A DNA stretch of 20,667 bases from CAXRGH01 sp964230195. Lineage in GTDB: Bacteria > Pseudomonadota > Gammaproteobacteria > Enterobacterales > Alteromonadaceae. The notes below the pieces were generated by a model. The model was not told the origin of the DNA, searched no databases, and worked only from the letters and a program-made list of their open reading frames with translations. Positions within the stretch are counted from its first letter, which is position 1. Each line of letters opens with the position of its first letter. The stretch is from NCBI GenBank assembly GCA_964230195.1, contig CAXRGH010000064.1:1-20667 (forward strand), given 5' to 3'. Shown piece after piece: positions 14,115 to 20,667 of this stretch. The translations under genes were made by a program, and so were the position numbers.

Positions 14115-16244
14115 ATGACTCATGTATCCATCAACTCGGACGTTTCCACCACCACTCCCACTACGGGCTCGGTGGTTAGTAAAGGCGTGTCAGGCTCCTC
14201 TAGCAATGGCGCTTCTCTTATCTCACCGATGCAAACACTTCAGATTGGAGGGATCACAAAAGATAATATCATTCTTAGAAATCAAGCAGGGCAAGCCACC
14301 TTAGCCCTTAGCGACATTTCGGGTAAGGTTGGCCTCACGACTCAATATCAAGCGCAACTTCTACACACCAAAGCAACTAACGAAAATGTTCAAACCATCA
14401 TGCGACTATTTGACCGCAGCGGTGCTTTGACGATACCCATTCCAGAGAGAGTCTCAACACAAATGGCAACATTGCCAGTCAATCACGTTCGATATGCTCA
14501 TCATGCTTCGCCTAATGCTACCCACGAAGTTCAAGTTGGGATAAACAGCATCAAAGGTAACCGGATCATCATTGATAACGGCAATCAATTGACGACTTTG
14601 CACCGTCAAGTATCGAGTCCGCCATTGTCAGTCGGACAACGTGTTGTGATTGCTTTCTCTCCTAATCAATCGCAATTACCGGCAGTCTATCTCGTCCATG
14701 CTAATGGTACTCGTGAGGCAGTCAACTTATCGAAGACAGAGTCAACTCAAACCTTGAGTCAATTTAACAATCACCAACGACCAAGCACCCTATCAATACC
14801 CGTGTCGGTCACACAACAGCACGCGTCTTCAGCTCAACTAAAACTTCCATTGGATGGTATTACGGTAAAACTCCACCAGTCGGCTACGATTGATTCAACA
14901 TCAGGGCCATTCCAAGTCCGTCTAAAATTACATAATGAAACAAGTCCTTTTGTTCTGACCACCGCTGCTGGCAAAGACATTCCGATTCATATTAATAAAA
15001 ACGACTACACAAAGGTTCTTAGTAACTTTCTTCATCAACAGGGAACAATTAGCGTCAGTGGCAAAGCACTCACAAATATTCTTAATACGCAGGCTAACCT
15101 AAGTGAGCCGGCAAAACAGGCATTAAACTCACAACCCTGGTTGAATATAAAATTAAGTGCTGACAAAACACTAGTGGTTACAACGCAACAGCAATTACCA
15201 GTTGCTGAAATACGTTTTAAGCCTGGTCAAGAACATCTGTTAGCAAAACTGAATCTCGCCGCAAACACTAGCGCTCCTGTGTCTGATGCTGAATTACCCA
15301 TCGTCAATGACAAGATTTTGCGTAGCAACGAACCATCAGTATCGCTGCGTCAATTGATGTCTGAGCTGCAACGAACACCGGGGTCTGGCGCTGAACTACT
15401 GACTAACATCAAACAAGCACTGGCCACCACATCATTGGCAAACCAAGACGCATTACACAGTAAGTTATTGTCAATCGCACAACAATTGCCATCCGGATTA
15501 ATGAAAGGGCAAGCAAATGACCATCAGCTGTTGCAGCAGCTGATCACTTCTCCCACTCAGAACCTTTTGCCCATCACTCAACTGAATCAGGTACCAAGCC
15601 CTATTATTTCCGGCTTGGTGCAAATGATACAAGTCGCAATGGCTGCTCGCTTCCATGGAAGCGACAACCTTTCCGTTAACACTCGTTATGGTGTTATCAG
15701 TTCAAAAAGTGGTGAGGCAAAAGTGACAACAAAGGAGGCATCTCCCGTTTCAGGAAAACACAGCAACTTGAGTAAAGCAGAACAACAGAGTGTGCAAGCA
15801 GCTAGTCATTTCCTGAAGGCACACCAACACGCCAAATTGGAGAGTGCTGACAAGCTTGCTAAGGGCATCGAACAATTGCATTACCATGTTCCCTACCAAG
15901 ATGGTGATACTATCAAACAAGCAGAACTGTTAATCAAAAGAGAACGCGACCAACAAGCAACGGGTAGCCCACTAAGTACTCAGCATTGGCAGCTATCAAT
16001 GACCCTTGATGTCGGTCATTGGGGGCCCATGTTGGCGAAAGTCAAACTAAATCAACAGGCGCTCACACTAAAATTGTTTGTCGAAAATCAAGACACGCTG
16101 CAACACGTTAAGCTCAAACTCCCATTGTTGACCAAGCGACTCGAGACACTAGGATTCACCATTGCGGAACAAAGCTGTCAGCAAGGTAAAATTCCTTCGT
16201 CTTTGATTGACAAGCCTTATCAGCTTTTTGAGGCCTATGCATGA
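14115..16244 (+). CDS. FliK-like protein with flagellar hook-length control C-terminal domain
   Basis: Large polar protein (709 residues from the ATG; an in-frame TTG at 14070 would give 724). The N-terminal four fifths is rich in Ser, Thr, Gln, Asn and His, without membrane segments or signal peptide, resembling the extended ruler part of FliK proteins. The last 87 residues form a Flg_hook-type domain: W-Q-L-S-M-T-L-D, W-G-P-M-L-A-K-V-K-L, L-T-L-K-L-F-V-E, then L-P-L-L-T-K-R-L-E-T-L-G-F-T, the beta-alpha pattern that contacts FlhB in FliK. It ends with an ATGA overlap into an FlhB-C-terminal-like gene. Neither start has a clear ribosome site; I prefer ATG. It sits beside chemotaxis genes rather than in a fliE-K cluster, so it is likely a paralogue rather than the main hook ruler. 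Confidence 0.8.
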   Translation: MTHVSINSDVSTTTPTTGSVVSKGVSGSSSNGASLISPMQTLQIGGITKDNIILRNQAGQATLALSDISGKVGLTTQYQAQLLHTKATNENVQTIMRLFDRSGALTIPIPERVSTQMATLPVNHVRYAHHASPNATHEVQVGINSIKGNRIIIDNGNQLTTLHRQVSSPPLSVGQRVVIAFSPNQSQLPAVYLVHANGTREAVNLSKTESTQTLSQFNNHQRPSTLSIPVSVTQQHASSAQLKLPLDGITVKLHQSATIDSTSGPFQVRLKLHNETSPFVLTTAAGKDIPIHINKNDYTKVLSNFLHQQGTISVSGKALTNILNTQANLSEPAKQALNSQPWLNIKLSADKTLVVTTQQQLPVAEIRFKPGQEHLLAKLNLAANTSAPVSDAELPIVNDKILRSNEPSVSLRQLMSELQRTPGSGAELLTNIKQALATTSLANQDALHSKLLSIAQQLPSGLMKGQANDHQLLQQLITSPTQNLLPITQLNQVPSPIISGLVQMIQVAMAARFHGSDNLSVNTRYGVISSKSGEAKVTTKEASPVSGKHSNLSKAEQQSVQAASHFLKAHQHAKLESADKLAKGIEQLHYHVPYQDGDTIKQAELLIKRERDQQATGSPLSTQHWQLSMTLDVGHWGPMLAKVKLNQQALTLKLFVENQDTLQHVKLKLPLLTKRLETLGFTIAEQSCQQGKIPSSLIDKPYQLFEAYA

Positions 16245-16552
16245 GTAATAAACATCTAGCAACCAAAAAAGCAGTCGGTCTAAAATATAATGAAGGCAGC
16301 GCACCAGAAGTAGTATCCAAAGGATTTGGTGAATTAGCAGAGCAGATAATTCAACTCGCGAATGATAGCGGTGTGTTAGTGCATGAGGATGAAGCACTCT
16401 GTCAGTGGCTCGGTCAACTTGATATTGGCCAATCCATTCCAGAGGAAATGTATCATGTGATAGCAGAGCTCATTGCATTCTCATTTGTGCTGCAAGGACG
16501 TTTTCCCGAAAGTTGGAATAACCTTCATAACAAGGTAGATGACCACGTGTAA
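16241..16552 (+). CDS. Stand-alone FlhB C-terminal-domain homologue (FlhX-like)
   Basis: Soluble 103-residue protein matching the cytoplasmic C-terminal domain of FlhB/YscU export-switch proteins and lacking the membrane part. The match covers A-V-G-L-K-Y-N-E-G-S-A-P-E-V-V-S-K-G-F-G (11-30), a helix L-A-E-Q-I-I-Q-L-A, then G-Q-S-I-P-E-E-M-Y-H-V-I-A-E-L-I-A-F near the C-terminus. Where FlhB has the self-cleaving N-P-T-H before this segment, the protein has L-A-T-K (6-9), so it cannot autocleave. FlhB's domain is the known target of FliK, and here the FliK-like gene overlaps by four bases. Such solo domains are known (HP1575 of Helicobacter, YlqH of Bacillus). The role in this organism is inferred. 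Confidence 0.85.
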   Translation: MSNKHLATKKAVGLKYNEGSAPEVVSKGFGELAEQIIQLANDSGVLVHEDEALCQWLGQLDIGQSIPEEMYHVIAELIAFSFVLQGRFPESWNNLHNKVDDHV

Positions 16553-16645
16553 ACAACACACGCGCTCAAAGATGATGTATCGAGTGAACTGGAGGGTAAG
16601 AGGATAGAAGAGCAGGCCTCGCTATGAGACCTTCAGTTGTTAATT

Positions 16646-17077
16646 TCATTTACTATGAAGGCTAATCAATAATTCAGCTTCACCCTGAGGTAAGCCACAG
16701 TCTTGGATAATAACTTCAACTGACGCACCTTGCTGAGCTAATCGCACCGCTTGCTGGTACATCTTAGTCTCCGGCTCTTCGGCTTCGAGTTGGGACTGTC
16801 GCTCTTCAGTTACAGCCATCTGCTGCACTAATTTTTTTACCGTTGTACCCATGCCCAAAGCACCACTATGAATTTCATTAAGTTGCTGTACAACCCGCTC
16901 TAACGTACTTTCATAATGGTCAAGTTGTTGCTGGTTTTGGCTATTTGCTTGAGATAATTGCTTCTCAAGCTCAGTTATCGATTCTTTCTGTTGCTGTAAT
17001 CGGCGCCAAAATAACAAGCTTAGCCAAATCACAGCAAACGCCAATATCATCAGTGAAGCAGCGATAATCACGTCCAT
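16646..17077 (-). CDS. DUF2802 membrane-anchored coiled-coil protein
   Basis: Protein of 143 residues: one N-terminal membrane helix (about 3-24), a Gln-rich coiled coil (about 28-70), then a DUF2802 domain (about 72-141). Conserved blocks are M-G-T-T-V-K-K-L near 76-83 and Y-Q-Q-A-V-R-L-A-Q-Q-G-A-S-V-E-V near 107-122, with the ending C-G-L-P-Q-G-E-A-E-L-L near 127-137. The Y-x-x-A-x-x-L-A-x-x-G block looks like a short helix-turn-helix. The family has no established function and occurs mainly at the end of polar-flagellum/chemotaxis clusters, as here, 27 bases after cheW. The ATG follows GAGGAG at a rather long distance (about 11). A structural role at the pole is only a guess. Confidence 0.85.
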   Translation of the reverse strand: MDVIIAASLMILAFAVIWLSLLFWRRLQQQKESITELEKQLSQANSQNQQQLDHYESTLERVVQQLNEIHSGALGMGTTVKKLVQQMAVTEERQSQLEAEEPETKMYQQAVRLAQQGASVEVIIQDCGLPQGEAELLISLHSK

Positions 17078-17104
17078 ATTCCGGACTACTCCTCATTAAG
17101 CGGA

Positions 17105-17593
17105 CTACAATGCCGCGACTTCGTCCCACTCATCGTCTGACAATAGCTTGTTCAAATCGACTAGAATTAACAATTGGTCATCACGGTGACTCACACCTTG
17201 AATGAATTTAGCACTTTCGTCAGTTCCAACATTTGGAGCGCTGTCAATCTCGGAACCTTTCAGATATACCACTTCGGCGACGCTATCAACCATAATTCCA
17301 ACAACCTGTTTTTCAGATTCAATAATCACGATACGAGAGTTGTCAGTAATCTCAGCACTATTTAATCCAAAACGATTACGCGTATCGATGACGGTAACCA
17401 CGTTACCGCGCAAATTAATAATCCCCATGACATAACTCGGCGCACCCGGTACTGGTGCAATGTCTGTATAACGCAGGACTTCTTGCACCTGCATTACGTT
17501 AATACCGTAAACTTCCTCATCTAAGCAAAATGTTACCCACTGCAATACTTCGTCATTTTGTTCAGGGCTCGCTGTCGCTCTTTCAGTTGTCAT
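17105..17593 (-). CDS. cheW: Chemotaxis coupling protein CheW
   Basis: Scaffold that links methyl-accepting receptors to CheA in the chemotaxis array. The 162 residues are a single CheW domain: W-V-T-F-C-L-D-E-E-V-Y-G-I near 19-31, V-Q-E-V-L-R-Y near 36-42, V-P-G-A-P near 48-52 and V-M-G-I-I-N-L-R-G-N-V-V-T-V-I-D near 55-70, the conserved receptor/CheA interface containing the N-L-R-G motif. A short polar N-terminus precedes it. GGAG lies seven bases before the ATG. It is 41 bases downstream of parP in the same operon. Confidence 0.97.
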   Translation of the reverse strand: MTTERATASPEQNDEVLQWVTFCLDEEVYGINVMQVQEVLRYTDIAPVPGAPSYVMGIINLRGNVVTVIDTRNRFGLNSAEITDNSRIVIIESEKQVVGIMVDSVAEVVYLKGSEIDSAPNVGTDESAKFIQGVSHRDDQLLILVDLNKLLSDDEWDEVAAL

Positions 17594-17634
17594 AATATTA
17601 CTCCATGAATGTAGCCAACATACTAGGTTGTATT

Positions 17635-18369
17635 TTAGCCGTTACAATTTAGTCCTAAGTTTAGGAGCTTAATAAGCTCCGACACTTCAATTAAGGCACA
17701 TTTTTTCTCTTTCACCAAACCCGCAAGCCACCCGCGTTTGCCATTGGGTTTGCTCCATTTCACGTCATCAGGTGATAAAGCTTCCGTCGTGATCAAACGG
17801 TCACACATTAATCCCCATCCACTATCTTCCAACATAATCAGATACTGATAATTCAAATCCGATTGAATTTGCTGGTATCGCTCCGGCATAACCCATCTAG
17901 CCGTATCTACAACGTTATATCTCTCTTCTCGATGAACCATAACTCCATCAAACCAATCGGGCTTTCCGAGTAAATGATTCCGCTCGGATAAGTTATGAAT
18001 ACCGCCAAGCTGAGTCAATGGCACCGCCATTGTCAATCCAGCTACTTCAAAATAGAGAGCCTGAAATGGTTCTTCTGGCACCGAAGCTGTTGCCATCTTG
18101 ACTGGGGCAGGTGATTCTAAAGACGCCCCCACGTCAAGTGTTGTGTCAGTTAAATTCATGCTGACTGAGGCATCTTCACCCGTCAATTCGTGCGTTTCAG
18201 ATTCTACCGCAGCCGAGTTGACTGCAACATCAGATATCGCTTTCGTCGATCCAGTAGCGTCCGCTTTTTCCTGCGTTGGCGTTTCATCTGGGATCGATGC
18301 AATAGGATGCAATAACTCATTTAAATAGTCATACATCACTCTCTCATTTGCATTTTTCACTTTACTCAT
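17635..18369 (-). CDS. parP: ParP: CheW-like array integration protein
   Basis: The 244 residues consist of a short N-terminal helix (V-M-Y-D-Y-L-N-E-L-L-H-P, 11-22), a long acidic low-complexity linker (about 25-98) and a C-terminal CheW-like domain (about 100-244). The linker is rich in Ala, Thr, Glu and Asp. The domain holds L-Y-F-E-V-A-G-L-T-M-A-V-P near 105-117, W-F-D-G-V-M-V-H near 139-146 and a W-G-L-M-C-D segment near 185-190. In Vibrio, ParP uses its N-terminal region to bind ParC and its AIF domain to bind CheA and receptors, keeping arrays at the pole. Its position directly after a ParA-type gene (ATGA overlap) and before cheW matches that arrangement exactly. It is not a canonical CheW: the N-L-R-G motif is missing. 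Confidence 0.85.
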   Translation of the reverse strand: MSKVKNANERVMYDYLNELLHPIASIPDETPTQEKADATGSTKAISDVAVNSAAVESETHELTGEDASVSMNLTDTTLDVGASLESPAPVKMATASVPEEPFQALYFEVAGLTMAVPLTQLGGIHNLSERNHLLGKPDWFDGVMVHREERYNVVDTARWVMPERYQQIQSDLNYQYLIMLEDSGWGLMCDRLITTEALSPDDVKWSKPNGKRGWLAGLVKEKKCALIEVSELIKLLNLGLNCNG

Positions 18370-19145
18370 GCTGTTTGCTCCAGTGAGTCCAAGTAATTCA
18401 ACAAACTACTATACGCCTTAACACCTCGCGTGCTCGGTGCAAAATGAGATGCTGGAATATGCGCTTGACTGGCATCTCTTAACCGAGTGTCAATGGGGAT
18501 AATGCCAGCCCAAACTTGCTTTCCATGTTGTTGCTTCAATTGCTTGTAAGCGCCTAAGCTCGCTTTTGTTCGCTTATCATACATAGTTGGCACAATAGTA
18601 TAGGGATAATCATGTGCCTGGGATTTTGCTAAGACATCCAAGGTCATCATCATACGGTCTAAGCCCTTTAAAGCCAGAAACTCAGTTTGCACAGGGATCA
18701 CTATTTGGCTACAGCAAGCGAGGGCGTTGACCATGAGCACTCCGAGTACGGGTGGACAGTCAATGAGCACATAATCAAAATCGTCAGCAATCAAGGATAA
18801 TGCTTGTTTTAACACTAATCCCATACCAGAAACGGTGCCGAGGCGTTTATCTAAAGTTGCCAGGCCCATGGTTGCGGGCATGATAAATAGACCATCAATT
18901 TTTGTTGCACTCAAGCTATCAAGTACCGTATCCCGTGATAATTCATCATGGGCCATAAAAAGACTGTACACCGACTGTGATTGTTCTTCCGAGTCAATAC
19001 CAAAGTAATAGGTCAACGAAGCGTGAGGGTCCATATCAATAAGTAGGACATTTTTATTATTTTTCGCTAACAGTCCACCCAAGGTAGACGTTGATGTGGT
19101 CTTCCCTACTCCGCCCTTTTGATTCGCTATAGTCCAGACAATCAC
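18366..19145 (-). CDS. parC: ParC: ParA/MinD-type ATPase of the chemotaxis operon
   Basis: ParA-family ATPase (259 residues) predicted to recruit chemotaxis arrays to the cell pole, as ParC does in Vibrio. The deviant Walker A K-G-G-V-G-K-T-T is at 10-17. L-L-I-D-M-D-P-H near 34-41 is the ParA-type A' motif, and Y-V-L-I-D-C-P-P is the Walker B region. No DNA-binding N-terminal extension is present, and no parB lies next to it, which argues against plasmid or chromosome partitioning. The start is GTG: the frame is closed upstream by TAA with no other start, and AGGTG lies a few bases ahead. It follows cheB by 13 bases and overlaps parP. The name should not be confused with topoisomerase IV subunit ParC. 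Confidence 0.88.
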   Translation of the reverse strand: MIVWTIANQKGGVGKTTSTSTLGGLLAKNNKNVLLIDMDPHASLTYYFGIDSEEQSQSVYSLFMAHDELSRDTVLDSLSATKIDGLFIMPATMGLATLDKRLGTVSGMGLVLKQALSLIADDFDYVLIDCPPVLGVLMVNALACCSQIVIPVQTEFLALKGLDRMMMTLDVLAKSQAHDYPYTIVPTMYDKRTKASLGAYKQLKQQHGKQVWAGIIPIDTRLRDASQAHIPASHFAPSTRGVKAYSSLLNYLDSLEQTA

Positions 19146-19158
19146 GCAGCACCTACAC

Positions 19159-20262
19159 TTAAGTTACCGCTTGGGGCATCATTTCAACCAGAATCCGACG
19201 TCCCATCATATCAATATCAATATTTTCAGACGCTATTCCCGCTTTGGTGACTGCTTGTGGCATACCATAAACCACAGAACTTTGTTCGTCTTGCGCCCAT
19301 ATGGTTGCTCCCAACTCTTTCAGTATCCGACATCCCTCACGCCCATCAGCGCCCATTCCGGTTAAAATAGAGGCAAGAACACGCCCTTGAAACACCTTTG
19401 ATGCACTAGCAAAAGTGATATCAACACTGGGCTTGTAGGTTACGCGATCGTCGCTGCCTTTCACGTCCGTAATCCTAATGGCGGTACGACCTCGATTACC
19501 TTCCAACAACATTTGACGACCACCTGGAGCAAGATAAGCATGACCTGGTTTTAATAGATCACCATCAACTGCTTCACTGACTGAAATATTGCACACACTG
19601 TTTAAACGCTCAGCATAAGCGGTTGTAAATGCTGCGGGCATATGTTGAACCAGAAGAATTGGATACTGAAAATCTGTGGGCAACTGGGTCAACACTTTTT
19701 GTAAAGCAACCGGTCCTCCGGTAGACGAACCAATCGCCAACAATTGATAATTGCTTTGTGCACTGCGCGTTGCTGAGGGTTTCACCTGCGCTACTGACCG
19801 ATTGCTACTCTCCAATGGAGTCTGTCTTTTTAACTCAAACGCCCGTCGACTCGGTCTCATCAGGCGGCTTTTAGCCAAAGAAAGTACTTTCTGTTGAAGC
19901 GATGAAATAGCACCGCTGTGACTATTAGCAATTTCATCAAAATTTTTCGGTAGGAAATCAGCCGCTCCAGCCTCAAGGGCAGATAATGTTGCTTCAGCCC
20001 CCTCTTTCGTCAACGAGGAGAACATAAGAATAGGAAGCGGATTTTGTTCCATTATGCGTTTTACGGCAGTAATACCATCCATCACTGGCATTTCAACGTC
20101 CATAGTGACGACATCTGGTTTTAAACTCCGTACTTGTGAGATAGCGTCTTCGCCATTATTAGCTTGGCCAATGACTTTTATTTGAGGAGACTGCTCCAGA
20201 AAGTCAGTTAAACGACGTCGAAAAAACAGGGAGTCATCAACAACTAAAACGTTAATGGTCAT
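19159..20262 (-). CDS. cheB: Chemotaxis response regulator protein-glutamate methylesterase CheB
   Basis: Removes methyl groups from, and deamidates, receptor glutamates/glutamines during adaptation; activated by phosphotransfer from CheA. The 367 residues have a receiver domain at 1-125 with D9/D10 and phosphoacceptor Asp55 (V-V-T-M-D-V-E-M-P). A variable Ser/Arg-rich linker (about 130-172) follows, then the methylesterase domain with Ser180 (I-G-S-S-T-G-G-P), His207 (Q-H-M-P) and Asp306 (G-M-G-A-D-G) forming the catalytic triad. The linker is basic and slightly long. It lies 19 bases after cheA. cheR is not in the window. Confidence 0.97.
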   Translation of the reverse strand: MTINVLVVDDSLFFRRRLTDFLEQSPQIKVIGQANNGEDAISQVRSLKPDVVTMDVEMPVMDGITAVKRIMEQNPLPILMFSSLTKEGAEATLSALEAGAADFLPKNFDEIANSHSGAISSLQQKVLSLAKSRLMRPSRRAFELKRQTPLESSNRSVAQVKPSATRSAQSNYQLLAIGSSTGGPVALQKVLTQLPTDFQYPILLVQHMPAAFTTAYAERLNSVCNISVSEAVDGDLLKPGHAYLAPGGRQMLLEGNRGRTAIRITDVKGSDDRVTYKPSVDITFASASKVFQGRVLASILTGMGADGREGCRILKELGATIWAQDEQSSVVYGMPQAVTKAGIASENIDIDMMGRRILVEMMPQAVT

Positions 20263-20281
20263 TCAATTTCCCCGCTTCAAA

Positions 20282-20667
20282 TTAACTACGTTTTGCGTAA
20301 TGGGAGAGCATCGATGGAATATCTAAGATCAACGCGATACCGCCATCACTGGTAATGGTTGCACCTGCCATTCCTGGCGTTCCTTGCAACAAAGCATCTA
20401 ACGGCTTTATCACCACTTCTTCCTGCCCTATCAGCGCATCAACCACAAAACCAACTTGTTGATTACCAATTTGGACAATAACAATGTGACCTTCACCTTC
20501 ACCGATTTGGCCGCCACCGCCTTTAACCAACCAATGTTGCAAATAGAAAAGCGGAATAGCTTTTTCACGAACAATAATGGTTAACTGGCCATCAACAATA
20601 TTGGTTTTTGATAAATCTAAATGGAAAATTTCGCTTACCGCAGCAAGTGGTAAAGCAAATGTTTGTT
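20282..20667 (-). CDS. cheA: Chemotaxis histidine kinase CheA, C-terminal part only
   Basis: Only the last 128 or so residues are inside the window; the frame is open to the edge (reading begins T-F-A-L-P-L-A-A-V-S-E-I-F). The sequence is the P5 regulatory domain, CheW-like, which binds CheW and receptors: V-D-G-Q-L-T-I-I-V-R-E-K-A-I-P-L, then G-N-Q-Q-V-G-F-V-V-D-A-L-I-G-Q-E-E-V-V-I-K and a final G-G-I-A-L-I-L-D-I segment. The kinase and phosphotransfer domains lie outside. A short ORF starting at a TTG inside this region is not a separate gene; translation upstream of it continues in frame. The TAA stop is followed by cheB after 19 bases. Confidence 0.95.
   Translation of the reverse strand, partial: QTFALPLAAVSEIFHLDLSKTNIVDGQLTIIVREKAIPLFYLQHWLVKGGGGQIGEGEGHIVIVQIGNQQVGFVVDALIGQEEVVIKPLDALLQGTPGMAGATITSDGGIALILDIPSMLSHYAKRS

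Noticed and set aside
16614..16632. AGGCCTC/GAGACCT hairpin between the FlhB-like gene and the DUF2802 gene
   Set aside because: Has an internal mismatch, a five-base loop and no T run in either direction; too weak to call a terminator.
18366..19145. Chromosome or plasmid partition ParA
   Set aside because: No parB or parS-like repeats nearby and it is embedded in the chemotaxis operon next to parP.
20282..20542. Separate 86-residue gene at the right edge
   Set aside because: The frame continues upstream without a stop to the window edge and the sequence is the CheA P5 domain; it is the end of cheA.

Overview
The window looks like the chromosome of a marine gammaproteobacterium of the Alteromonadales/Vibrionales type. 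The evidence is the moderate-to-low GC content, a che-parC-parP-cheW-DUF2802 block next to a ccmABCDEFGHI block ending in mlaA, a DUF3192 protein, and a small NAD-type isocitrate dehydrogenase. I see no insertion sequence, prophage, integron, CRISPR array, tRNA or rRNA. Almost everything is ordinary core-genome content in compact operons. The less-studied parts are a stand-alone FliK-like/FlhB-C-terminal-like gene pair, a GGDEF gene overlapping ppnN, and a 350-base gene-free stretch before a comEA-like gene.

Layout. (1) About 1-2790, plus strand: a diguanylate cyclase (probably cut at its 5' end by the window edge) overlaps ppnN by 4 bases; a DUF3192 gene follows, then a palindrome with a T run. 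(2) 2967-3971, plus: NAD-type isocitrate dehydrogenase with its own leader. (3) 3972-4321: gene-free, with inverted repeats and a plausible promoter. (4) 4322-4678, plus: secreted ComEA-like helix-hairpin-helix protein, convergent with galU (4755-5633, minus) across a bidirectional terminator. (5) 5753-6076, plus: small two-helix membrane protein. (6) 6163-14010, minus: one operon ccmA-B-C-D-E-F-G-H-I-mlaA with overlaps or very short gaps throughout. It encodes the complete System I cytochrome c maturation pathway, followed by the outer-membrane lipid-asymmetry lipoprotein MlaA. (7) 14115-16552, plus: a FliK-like protein and a soluble FlhB C-terminal-domain homologue, overlapping by 4 bases, with a good sigma-28 (FliA)-like promoter at the start of the first gene. 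(8) 16646-20667, minus: the end of a chemotaxis operon, cheA (C-terminus only)-cheB-parC-parP-cheW-DUF2802.

How the genes work together. CheA, CheW and CheB form the chemotaxis signalling core and its adaptation branch. ParC and ParP place and stabilise the arrays at the cell pole in the known Vibrio model. The FliK/FlhB-like pair resembles the two partners of the flagellar export specificity switch. CcmABCD load and deliver haem to CcmE, CcmF/H/I ligate it to apocytochrome, and CcmG/CcmH supply the thiol chemistry. The cyclase-ppnN overlap physically links c-di-GMP synthesis with a nucleotide-degrading enzyme of a family that in E. coli responds to (p)ppGpp.
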